Assembly (NCBI GenBank): GCA_021604865.1
Contig: BQJU01000009.1
Span: 1 to 64,000, forward strand
DNA: 64,000 nucleotides
Source of the DNA: Saprospiraceae bacterium
GTDB taxonomy: Bacteria > Bacteroidota > Bacteroidia > Chitinophagales > Saprospiraceae
Reading direction: 5' to 3'
Shown: piece after piece, positions 1 to 6,488 of the stretch
How the letters are laid out: the number at the start of each line of letters is the position of its first letter
How positions within the stretch are numbered: the stretch's first letter is position 1
The notes under the pieces: generated by a model
Told to the model about the DNA's origin: nothing
Databases searched by the model: none
The model's input: the letters and a program-made list of their open reading frames with translations, nothing else
Position numbers and translations under genes: made by a program

Positions 1-287
1 CATAAAAATGCGCTGATTTGGTAAGATTATTATGCCAAAAAAAGCAAGAAAAGTATTTGTCGTTTTTTTTTATGGTTTTAAAGAAAATGTTTTAAAACAG
101 GCCATTTTTCCTCCATTTTTGTTGTTTTTTCCTGCCAAAAACAGGGGTTAAGGACGTTGTAAAAGAATTGTTTTAACATTAATCCTTATCTTTAAGGTAT
201 TCAAGAAACGTTATGTTTCGCGGTCGGTTTTAGGCTGCAAACATGCCCTCATTACACCATTATCATTTATCATTTTAAAATCAAAAC
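1..287. other. AT-rich intergenic leader with a degenerate repeat end
   Basis: No gene is seen. The DNA is AT-rich with T tracts at about 64-72 and 123-130. Positions 212-250 resemble the dispersed inverted-repeat family seen elsewhere in the window: a degenerate left arm (ATGTTTCG), the GGTCGGTTTT core and a clear right arm (GCAAACATGCCC). A TATCTTTA string at about 187-194 is one base off the Bacteroidota -7 box and could be the promoter of the following gene. Confidence 0.45.
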
Positions 288-1940
288 ATGATGAATTCCA
301 AATTTTTAATGTGCCTCCTGTTAGGGGTGGCCAGCGCCTCTTTATTGTCCGGACAAAAGATTACCACTGAGAAATTTCCGGTTCAATACACGCTTCTACC
401 TCTTTCACCATTGAATCCGGCATTTACGACTTTTTCTGTCAATGTGCACAGTGGGGGGTCATCACTAGCTAATTTGGGACTAACCCCAACATCATTGGCA
501 AATCTGATCAAATTTCAGGGTTTCAAAAAAGTATCCGGTACCAGTGGCCACTTTCGGGTAAACGTCCAGGTTGGCTATCTCAGTATTGGCAAGGAAACCA
601 CTGAAAACACAGTAAAAACCACCAAACACAAAGATGGAACCGAAACAAAAACCACCTATTATTACCGGAGAACAAGCTTTGCCATCCCGGTGAGCTACCG
701 GGTAACCGATTTTGAAGGAAAGCTCATCAAGGAAGGATCTGTTTCGAGTCAAACTACTGGCAAAGTGATTTCTTCCAAACAATTTGCCAGCTACAGTGCG
801 CTGAATACTTACTGGCAAGACAATCGCAACAACCTGATCTATGGAGAAGCTAAAAAGTTCGTTACCAAGCAGGTGAAATCCATCCAAAGTTTGTTGAGCA
901 ATAGTTACGATTACCGCAAAATCACGTACGAAAAAGATGAGCTGGAAGTACCTGGAAAAAAGGTAGATGGTTATGAAGCATTCAACAAGGCTTACGAAAC
1001 GGTCAAAAAAGCCTTTGAGAATATGCGTCCAAACGAACCTATCAAAGACCTGATCACTGCTGTGCAACCTACACTTGATTTTTGGCTTGGCACTATGGAC
1101 AAATACCCTATGGGCAATAAAAAGACGGAAAAAATGCGCCATGCCTGCCTGATGAATTTGGCAACAGTCTACTTCTGGTTGGAAGACCTAGAGCAATCAG
1201 AAAAATATGCCAACGAATGTCTGCAAATAAGTTGGAAAGATGGCCGGCCTAAGCGCTTGCTCAAGCAAGTGGAGGAAGTCAAAAAGAAATTTGCCATCAA
1301 CAAGATCAATACCCGCCACATCGATCGGGACCTTGCTAATGCCGAACCGCCAAGTAATTCCACTGACGATGAAGTTCCTGTATTCGAAGAAACGGGCAAT
1401 ATGGCTACGATGGAAGGCTACATTATTAATGAAAAAGGAGATACCCTTGTCGGCGATTTTATCGTGAATACGGAAGAACAAATGGAATTAAACTTCGGAC
1501 CGGAAGGTAATGTGGTGTTCACTTGCGAAGTGGATGGGGAAGCTGAAAAAAACACGCTTGACCCAACTACCATTAAGGCTTTCCAAATCAAGGAACGCAA
1601 CTTTATGATCCTGTCTTTTACGCCGGGAAATAAGGGCAATAAAGAAGCCGGAAATCACCTGATGGAATGTATTTATGATACCGACCGGATCAAGGTCTTC
1701 AAATTTTATCCCTACGACAACAAATTGGGCGATGTGAAAATGGAATACGCTTTCCAGAAAACAAGTGAGGAAGTCCCCATTTCTACTTCCAGCACTCAGT
1801 TTTTGTTGTTCAAAAAAGGTATGGCCAAATATTTTGCCGATTGCCCGGACTTGGCCGAACTGGCAGGGGAAGGGGAATTTGAAAACGAAGAAGATAGCCT
1901 GATTCAAGCTGCTAGAATCTTTGCAGAAGTGTGTGAATGA
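288..1940 (+). CDS. Secreted TPR-like protein of unknown function
   Basis: A 550-residue protein with an N-terminal signal peptide (hydrophobic LMCLLLGVASASLL, cleavage likely after SGQ), so probably periplasmic or surface-exposed. Residues about 25-200 are rich in beta-type sequence and include a Thr/Lys-rich stretch. Residues about 225-350 are helical and look like one or two degenerate TPR units (a LMNLATVYFWLEDLEQSEKYA segment). The C-terminal part (about 380-550) is again beta-like. Two adjacent ATGs (288, 291) could start translation. I do not recognise a named family. The protein resembles large secreted proteins typical of Saprospirales. It stands alone; the next gene on this strand is more than 500 bp away, across repeats. 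Confidence 0.75.
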   Translation: MMNSKFLMCLLLGVASASLLSGQKITTEKFPVQYTLLPLSPLNPAFTTFSVNVHSGGSSLANLGLTPTSLANLIKFQGFKKVSGTSGHFRVNVQVGYLSIGKETTENTVKTTKHKDGTETKTTYYYRRTSFAIPVSYRVTDFEGKLIKEGSVSSQTTGKVISSKQFASYSALNTYWQDNRNNLIYGEAKKFVTKQVKSIQSLLSNSYDYRKITYEKDELEVPGKKVDGYEAFNKAYETVKKAFENMRPNEPIKDLITAVQPTLDFWLGTMDKYPMGNKKTEKMRHACLMNLATVYFWLEDLEQSEKYANECLQISWKDGRPKRLLKQVEEVKKKFAINKINTRHIDRDLANAEPPSNSTDDEVPVFEETGNMATMEGYIINEKGDTLVGDFIVNTEEQMELNFGPEGNVVFTCEVDGEAEKNTLDPTTIKAFQIKERNFMILSFTPGNKGNKEAGNHLMECIYDTDRIKVFKFYPYDNKLGDVKMEYAFQKTSEEVPISTSSTQFLLFKKGMAKYFADCPDLAELAGEGEFENEEDSLIQAARIFAEVCE

Positions 1941-2234
1941 GGCAAGGAGATTGTGAAGGAGTGAGGGAGATTTGGGGAAGTGAAAAACCGACTTTGATTT
2001 GAACTAGAGTAGCACTTTCCTGTCCTTCATTTTCTTCCATTCTATCCTAGGAAGACAGGTTTAGCAGGTTTTAAGGTGGAGGTTGGAAAAGAGGACCTGT
2101 AAGGTTGAATAGGTTTAGGAAGATTGAGAAGGTTTAGGAGGGAGTAATTCTTTCCTATCCTTCCAGTTTTCTATTCCTTTCAATTTTTTCAGGGAATTAG
2201 GTTAAAAAGGTAAAGTAGTAACCCAACCGCCTAA
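1941..2234. repeat. Purine-rich intergenic repeat (GGTTTAGG/GGAAGG type)
   Basis: No gene is seen. The stretch has biased, repetitive purine/pyrimidine sequence: CAGGTTTAGCAGGTTTTAAGG near 2056-2076, then AGGTTTAGGAAG and AAGGTTTAGGAG at about 2110-2140, then the pyrimidine-rich TTCCTATCCTTCCAG. Similar words occur in inverted orientation at the end of the window (about 63940-64000), so this looks like one copy of a short dispersed repeat. Confidence 0.4.
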
Positions 2235-2455
2235 ATGCTTGTTTCGAGGTCGGATTTGCATCGCCGTTCCCCGGGCGTCTGTGCCATGCTCCTTCGCTGA
2301 AGCTTCGGCGCAAGCGAAAGGCTTCGACGACGGCGCAAGGTCGAAGCCTTCTGGCGAAGAACCTCGGCAAGCCTTACGCTTGCGCTCGAAGCTTTCTCCG
2401 GCGGCCGTAGCCTTTGGCGAAGGACTCAGCGTAGACGCATGGCGGCCGATGGATG
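2235..2455. repeat. GC-rich mosaic copy of the dispersed inverted-repeat family
   Basis: It begins with a left arm related to GCTTGTTTCGAGGTCGG at 2237-2253, then carries about 190 bp of GC-rich nested palindromic modules. The modules are shared with the copies at 7799-7952 and 36903-37188. One example is the GCTTCGGCGCAAGCGAAAGG module near 2303-2322, also present at 37146-37165. Another is GGGCGTCTGTGCCATGCTCC, whose inverted match is near 37118-37139. Open frames cross it on both strands, but their Ala/Ser/Lys-rich translations follow the repeat, so I treat them as non-coding. No clear right arm is seen. Confidence 0.7.
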
Positions 2456-2498
2456 GGAAAAAGCATCGTTTTTTTATACCTTGGAGAAAAATCGAAGC

Positions 2499-3389
2499 TT
2501 GAAAAACAGACCCAGACATACACGGAATTGCCGATTTTACTTTTTGTTAGGCTTTATTATCTTCTGCCTGGCACAAAGTGGTTACGCCCAATCTAAGCCT
2601 GAACGACGTATTCGTTTACCGGATGCCTTATCGGAAGTGTCGGGCTTGTATTATGCAAGCCGGGATAGTCTTTGGTGGCACAACGACAGTGGCGATGCTC
2701 CCAATTTATACCTCACTGACGGAGAAGGTCATTTGTTATTCACCCTGGAATTACCACAATTGCGAAATGTCGATTGGGAAGACCTTACGGCCGATGATCA
2801 GGGGAATTTATACATCGGAGATTTTGGGAATAACCTTCGTAATAGACAAGATCTGAAAGTGTATAGAGTCCATCTCTCGAGTAGAGAGGTGGACTCTATT
2901 GCTTTCCAATTTCCGGACTGGCAATCCGGAAAAGGATTGGACACAGAAGCTTTTTTCTGGCACCGGGACAGTTTGCATTTATTTACCAAAAGCCAAATTC
3001 CCAAAGGCAATTATTATACAAAACATTATGCCCTCGCTGATCATGGAAACCAACAAGTTGCCGATTTTAGAGACAGCATCCGCCTCAAGCGAAGGGCGAT
3101 TACAGGCGCAGCTATTGATCCCAACACGGGAATGGTAGCTTTGGTGGGTTATAATTATGGCTTTTTTCTGGGGCTTATTCCTCATTCTGCCGCTTCCGTA
3201 TTTTTTCTGAACCAATACCCTGAAGGTCATTATTTACAAGGAACCTGCCGGCGACGAAAGATTTCCTGCTTGTGGGGCTTGCAATATGAATCTATCGATT
3301 TTGTTGATAAAAAATACCTCTATGTAGCTGCCGAAAAGACTTTGTGGATCAAAGCTAAAGCCAAGAGAAAAAAAAGAAAAAAAGATTAA
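2499..3389 (+). CDS. Secreted beta-propeller-like protein
   Basis: An open frame extends back to an ATG at 2439, but those first codons lie inside the GC-rich repeat. A TTG at 2499 gives a normal signal peptide (basic start, FYFLLGFIIFCLAQ core, cleavage after GYAQ) and a 296-residue protein. The mature part has repeated beta-strand units with Asp-rich turns (SDALSEVSGLYY-like, WWHNDSGD, DWEDLTADDQGNLYIGDFGNN), typical of secreted propellers with calcium-like turns. The C-terminus is very basic (KAKAKRKKRKKD). The substrate is unknown. The start is uncertain; the repeat may have replaced the native leader. It is downstream of the repeat cluster and upstream of arsR, with no close partner. Confidence 0.65.
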   Translation: MKNRPRHTRNCRFYFLLGFIIFCLAQSGYAQSKPERRIRLPDALSEVSGLYYASRDSLWWHNDSGDAPNLYLTDGEGHLLFTLELPQLRNVDWEDLTADDQGNLYIGDFGNNLRNRQDLKVYRVHLSSREVDSIAFQFPDWQSGKGLDTEAFFWHRDSLHLFTKSQIPKGNYYTKHYALADHGNQQVADFRDSIRLKRRAITGAAIDPNTGMVALVGYNYGFFLGLIPHSAASVFFLNQYPEGHYLQGTCRRRKISCLWGLQYESIDFVDKKYLYVAAEKTLWIKAKAKRKKRKKD

Positions 3390-3416
3390 TTGCTGTACGC
3401 TATTATTAAAAAATGA

Positions 3417-3424
3417 TAAGTTTG
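3417..3424 (+). promoter_or_regulatory. Predicted arsR promoter -7 box
   Basis: TAAGTTTG matches the Bacteroidota -7 consensus TAnnTTTG exactly and lies 38 bp before the arsR ATG. The ArsR-type palindrome at 3431-3452 starts 6 bp after it, so bound repressor would cover the transcription start. Confidence 0.55.
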
Positions 3425-3430
3425 TTTACA

Positions 3431-3452
3431 TTTATCGCTATATTGCTATAAA
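3431..3452. promoter_or_regulatory. Predicted ArsR operator
   Basis: A 22-bp imperfect palindrome (TTTAT-GC-ATAT-GC-ATAAA, 18 of 22 positions self-complementary) sits between the -7 box and the arsR start. A related half (CATATTGCAATAAA, 3813-3826) precedes the second gene. Position and symmetry suggest autoregulation by the ArsR protein; binding is inferred. Confidence 0.55.
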
Positions 3453-3462
3453 CAAATAATTA

Positions 3463-3792
3463 ATGGGGTTAACAAAGACCGAAAATTTCACTTCAGAGCA
3501 GAACGACCTGGCAGCCTTAGCCAAGGCATTGGGACACCCTGCCCGCATTGCGATAATACAACAGTTGTTGAAGTCCAATACTTGTATCTGTGGTGATCTG
3601 GTTAATGAAATCGCTCTGGCACAACCTACCATATCCAGACACCTAAAAGAACTTAAATCTGTTGGTATTATTAAGGGTACAATTGAAGGTACCAGTGTAA
3701 ATTATTGTATTGATGGCCAGAAATGGAGAGTGGTTCAGGCTTTATTTAATGGATTATTTGACACCTACGTATTAGACCAGGACTGTTGTTAA
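3463..3792 (+). CDS. arsR: ArsR/SmtB family metal(loid)-responsive repressor
   Basis: A 109-residue winged-helix regulator. The early helices (LAALAKALGHPARIAIIQQLL) and the recognition helix (AQPTISRHLKELKSVGII) fit the ArsR family closely. The CICGDL motif near residues 44-49 supplies the Cys pair used by arsenite-sensing members, and the protein ends DQDCC, giving more thiols. Arsenite binding would release it from the operator at 3431-3452. It is first in a three-gene set with an arsenate-reductase-like phosphatase and an aquaporin. That context supports arsenic rather than zinc or cadmium sensing, though the ligand is inferred. Confidence 0.88.
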   Translation: MGLTKTENFTSEQNDLAALAKALGHPARIAIIQQLLKSNTCICGDLVNEIALAQPTISRHLKELKSVGIIKGTIEGTSVNYCIDGQKWRVVQALFNGLFDTYVLDQDCC

Positions 3793-3812
3793 TTTTTTGT
3801 CGTAATGATCGT

Positions 3813-3826
3813 CATATTGCAATAAA
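3813..3826. promoter_or_regulatory. Second ArsR-box-like site
   Basis: CATATTGCAATAAA resembles the right half of the operator at 3431-3452 (ATATTGC, then ATAAA). It lies between arsR and the reductase gene, just before the inverted repeat at 3844-3906. It may give the downstream genes their own ArsR-controlled promoter. Only the core of the palindrome is kept. Confidence 0.35.
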
Positions 3827-3843
3827 TAAAAATTATAATCAGA

Positions 3844-3906
3844 GCATGTTTGGAGGTCGATTTTGGAACCGCCTCAGTTTAGCGCAAGCGCAGTCTCCAA
3901 ACATGC
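3844..3906. repeat. Inverted-repeat element inside the ars operon
   Basis: Perfect 12-bp arms GCATGTTTGGAG (3844-3855) and CTCCAAACATGC (3895-3906) enclose about 39 bp containing GTCGATTTTGG and GCGCAAGCGC. It is a compact, symmetrical member of the dispersed family described in the findings. It sits between arsR and the arsenate-reductase-like gene, where it could form an RNA hairpin affecting downstream expression. Confidence 0.8.
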
Positions 3907-3926
3907 ACTCAACTAAATCGACCAAA

Positions 3927-4559
3927 ATGAATTGTTTACCTGTTCTTACTCAATATATTACGGGATTGCTTGAGGAAGCTGATCTAATTCCTGAAGCACG
4001 TAAAACACAACTCTCCAAACTAGCTGATTACATTTCTAATAAAAGTGAGCCAAATCATGCTATTGCTCTAAATTTTATTTGCACCCACAATTCCCGGCGT
4101 AGTCATATCAGTCAGATTTGGGCCGCAACTGCTAGCGCGTATTTCAATCTTGACTACATCGCTACCTTTTCAGGAGGCACCGAATCAACCGCTTTTAATG
4201 CCAGAGCTGTAGCAGCAATGGAAAGAGCTGGTTTTCAAATAAAAAACCCGGGTGGCGACAATCCACATTATCAGGTCTACTTTGCAGAAAATGAACCGCC
4301 ACTAACCTGTTTTTCCAAGGTCTTTGACGATCCCTACAATCCCCAAAAAGGTTTTGCAGCCATAATGACTTGTTCTCAGGCAGATGAAAATTGTCCATTT
4401 ATTCCTGGTGCCGAACTTCGATTGCCCTTGACTTATGAAGATCCTAAAGTTGCTGACAACACTCCGGAAGAGCGCGCAGTTTATGACGACAGGGTTCGTC
4501 AGATTGGAAGGGAAATATTTTATGCTTTTACCCTCATTAATCGGAAAGTGAATGAATAA
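3927..4559 (+). CDS. Low-molecular-weight phosphatase family arsenate reductase-like protein
   Basis: A 210-residue protein with the LMW protein-tyrosine-phosphatase/thioredoxin-type arsenate reductase P-loop: FICTHNSRRSHISQIWA contains CX5R. Later segments (TFSGGTESTAFNARAVAAMERAGF; MTCSQADENCPFIPGAELRLPL) match the ArsC-like enzymes common in Bacteroidota, with extra Cys residues for the redox relay. It should reduce arsenate to arsenite. Starts at 3903 and further upstream are in frame, but they run into the inverted repeat, so the ATG at 3927 is preferred. Its last 8 bp overlap the aquaporin start, which indicates translational coupling. It is longer than classical pI258 ArsC (about 130 residues), as is usual for this Bacteroidota group. 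Confidence 0.85.
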   Translation: MNCLPVLTQYITGLLEEADLIPEARKTQLSKLADYISNKSEPNHAIALNFICTHNSRRSHISQIWAATASAYFNLDYIATFSGGTESTAFNARAVAAMERAGFQIKNPGGDNPHYQVYFAENEPPLTCFSKVFDDPYNPQKGFAAIMTCSQADENCPFIPGAELRLPLTYEDPKVADNTPEERAVYDDRVRQIGREIFYAFTLINRKVNE

Positions 4560-5199
4560 GTATATCGCTGAATTGATTGGCACCTTTGCGTTGGTATTTT
4601 GTGGTACAGGAGCCATTATCACCAATGAAGTATCAGATGGCATGGTCAGTCATGTGGGCATTGCGATCACTTTTGGTTTGATTGTCATCGCTATGATTTA
4701 TGCGATAGGTGAAATTTCCGGCGCGCATATCAATCCTGCTGTAACCATTGCCTTTGCCGTAGCGGGTGAATTTCCGTCAAGGGAAATAGTGCCTTATATA
4801 CTTGCACAATTTATAGGCGCAACGCTGGCTAGTGGCGTCCTGAAATTATTGTTCCCAGAGGCCGAAACTATGGGAGAAACCCTACCTGCGGGCAGTGTTT
4901 TGCAATCCTTTGTGTTGGAAATTATCCTGACCTTCTTTTTAATGTTTGTTATCATTAATGTGGCGACCGGTTCAAAAGAGGTAGGTATTATGGCGGGGTT
5001 GGCTATTGGCATTACCGTATTACTAGAAGCTATGTTTGCAGGGCCTATTACTGGCGCTTCGATGAATCCTGCAAGGTCCCTTGCTCCGGCTCTGTTGAAC
5101 TTGAACTTTAACCATCTTTGGATTTATCTGCTTGCGCCGCCGATTGGGGCAATTCTCAGCATTTATGCCTGGAAGATGATTAAAAATAAACCTTCTTAG
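4552..5199 (+). CDS. MIP family aquaporin/aquaglyceroporin, likely arsenite channel
   Basis: A 215-residue membrane channel with six hydrophobic segments and both signature NPA loops: HINPAVT near residue 64 and MNPARS near residue 172. The start (MNKYIAELIGTFALVFCGTGA) is typical of the family. It overlaps the arsenate-reductase-like gene by 8 bp. In Sinorhizobium AqpS, a channel in an ars operon lets arsenite made by ArsC flow out. The same arrangement here, with no ArsB or Acr3 pump in the window, suggests the same downhill export. Substrate choice is inferred from context, since water and glycerol channels share these motifs. Confidence 0.88.
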   Translation: MNKYIAELIGTFALVFCGTGAIITNEVSDGMVSHVGIAITFGLIVIAMIYAIGEISGAHINPAVTIAFAVAGEFPSREIVPYILAQFIGATLASGVLKLLFPEAETMGETLPAGSVLQSFVLEIILTFFLMFVIINVATGSKEVGIMAGLAIGITVLLEAMFAGPITGASMNPARSLAPALLNLNFNHLWIYLLAPPIGAILSIYAWKMIKNKPS

Positions 5200-5209
5200 G
5201 CAAAAAAAA

Positions 5210-5241
5210 TAGGAGTCACCCCAAGTAAAGAATGACTCCTA
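5210..5241. terminator. Hairpin terminator between convergent genes
   Basis: Perfect 9-bp stem TAGGAGTCA / TGACTCCTA with a 14-nt loop. On the minus strand the stem is followed by a run of eight T (A tract 5202-5209), giving an intrinsic terminator for yceI. It may also stop the aquaporin transcript. Confidence 0.75.
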
Positions 5242-5261
5242 ATCTATTTAAAAATCCTTTG

Positions 5262-5855
5262 TTATTTCTTAGCTACCAGATTGATAGATAATTCAAATTC
5301 GTCGTAGATGGTTTTGTCACCAAGGTTTTCAAAAAAGCTTCCTGAACCGTAACGGATATCATATCTTGAACGGTCGATAGTCGTTTCACCAGAAGCAGTG
5401 ATTTTACCTTCTTCTTCATTTACTTTTGAGAGAAAACGAATTTCTTGAGTCTTTTCCTTAATGGTCAGATTACCAACAATTTTGTAGTCACCAGGAGTAC
5501 CACGAGATACAACCTGAGTAATCACAAATTTTGCAGTAGGATACTTTTCAACACCAAAAAAGTCTTCAGACTTCAGGTGTCCCTCCAGCTTGGTTTTCCA
5601 TTCCCCTTCCAGGTCGGTAACCATCAATTTGGCCATATCCATATCGAAAGAGCCGCCGGATAGTTTGCCATCGGTATATTCCAGGTTACCGGATTTCAAG
5701 GATACAGTTCCTGTATGTGAGCCGGTTACTTTATAGGCTTTCCAATTGATTACACTTTCAGAAAGATCGGCTTTGTAAACAGTTGTTTCACTAGTAGGCG
5801 TAGTGAAAGCAAAACCAAGGAGTGCAAGGGCAAAAATGAGACTTAATGATTTCAT
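5262..5855 (-). CDS. Secreted YceI family lipid-binding protein
   Basis: A 197-residue protein with a signal peptide (LSLIFALALLGFAFTTP) and a YceI lipocalin-like barrel: SESVINWKAYKVTGSHTGTVSLKSGNLEY, KSEDFFGVEKYPTAKFVI and TASGETTIDRSRYDIRYGS are hallmark segments. Family members bind isoprenoid or other lipid chains in the periplasm. The marR gene follows upstream on the same strand, and both carry the same operator-like sequence in front (5909-5928 and 6441-6460). It is therefore probably a target of that regulator. The physiological ligand is unknown. Confidence 0.88.
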   Translation of the reverse strand: MKSLSLIFALALLGFAFTTPTSETTVYKADLSESVINWKAYKVTGSHTGTVSLKSGNLEYTDGKLSGGSFDMDMAKLMVTDLEGEWKTKLEGHLKSEDFFGVEKYPTAKFVITQVVSRGTPGDYKIVGNLTIKEKTQEIRFLSKVNEEEGKITASGETTIDRSRYDIRYGSGSFFENLGDKTIYDEFELSINLVAKK

Positions 5856-5908
5856 GGTATATTTAATTGTTTAAAAAAAGTGAATGTGATTAAGAACAAG
5901 GTTACACC

Positions 5909-5928
5909 ATTAATGTTGCAACTTTGAT
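5909..5928. promoter_or_regulatory. MarR operator candidate upstream of yceI
   Basis: ATTAATGTTGCAACTTT (5909-5925) is the exact reverse complement of 6444-6460 upstream of marR. The core GTTGCAAC is palindromic. It lies 54 bp before the yceI start. Confidence 0.6.
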
Positions 5929-5941
5929 TAAATTAAAAAAA

Positions 5942-6391
5942 TTATTTTCGTATTTTGTCTAACAGTTGACTTAACTGTTTGGCTTCTTCTCTATTGATTT
6001 CGGAAAGAAGAAGATCTAATTCTCCTTCCAATTCGCACATCTTTTCCAATATCTCTTTGCCTTGTTCGCTCAGGTAAACATCTACCAGGCGTTTATCGTT
6101 AGGGCAAGTATCTCTTGCCACTAATCCTTTTTTGTACAACCGATCCACAATCCGGGAGGTATCTGACATTTTATCCAGCAATCGCTCACGGATAACCGAA
6201 GTACTCAATGGTTGACCAGCACCTTGCAGGATACGCAGAACATTGTATTGTTTCATCGTCAGACCATAGGGCCGAAACATTCGACTCATCTGATCGTTCA
6301 GCCAATTAAGGGTATATATCAAATTGACCGCGACTTCGTGGTATTCGTTTCTAAATGGTTTTTTTTGGTGTATGGCGTCTTTTATTTTCAT
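5942..6391 (-). CDS. MarR family transcriptional regulator
   Basis: A 149-residue winged-helix repressor: LTMKQYNVLRILQGAGQPLSTSVIRERLLDKMSDTSRIVDRLYKKGLVARDTCPNDKRLVDVYLSEQGKEIL covers the recognition helix and the beta wing with the Asp-Lys-Arg-Leu motif. A longer frame (to 6463) would begin inside the operator palindrome. The ATG at 6391, preceded by a TATCTTTG -7 box at 6423-6430, is the better start. It lies directly upstream of yceI on the same strand. The shared operator sequence indicates autoregulation plus control of yceI. The inducer is unknown; in Bacteroidota such MarR/YceI pairs are often linked to oxidant or hydrophobic-compound stress, which is inference. Confidence 0.87.
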   Translation of the reverse strand: MKIKDAIHQKKPFRNEYHEVAVNLIYTLNWLNDQMSRMFRPYGLTMKQYNVLRILQGAGQPLSTSVIRERLLDKMSDTSRIVDRLYKKGLVARDTCPNDKRLVDVYLSEQGKEILEKMCELEGELDLLLSEINREEAKQLSQLLDKIRK

Positions 6392-6422
6392 GGCAAAATC
6401 TTTCTCTATGCAAACAACAATA

Positions 6423-6430
6423 CAAAGATA
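6423..6430 (-). promoter_or_regulatory. Predicted marR promoter -7 box
   Basis: Read on the minus strand this is TATCTTTG, an exact TAnnTTTG box. The 20-bp operator at 6441-6460 occupies the spacer and -33 region just upstream. Confidence 0.55.
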
Positions 6431-6440
6431 ATGTTTAAAC

Positions 6441-6460
6441 ATTAAAGTTGCAACATTAAT
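6441..6460. promoter_or_regulatory. MarR operator palindrome
   Basis: ATTAAAGTTGCAACATTAAT is a 20-bp palindrome with a single mismatched pair (18 of 20 positions). Its 17-bp right part recurs inverted upstream of yceI. It lies 50 bp before the marR start, overlapping the expected polymerase contact region. Confidence 0.65.
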
Positions 6461-6488
6461 CAATTATATTTCAAATTAATTACTCTAA

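Noticed and set aside
2202-2519. Open frames on both strands across the GC-rich repeat (105 and 87 codons)
   Set aside because: The translations are low-complexity and follow the palindromic modules, and the same happens in the other copies of the repeat. No homology-like features, no plausible start.
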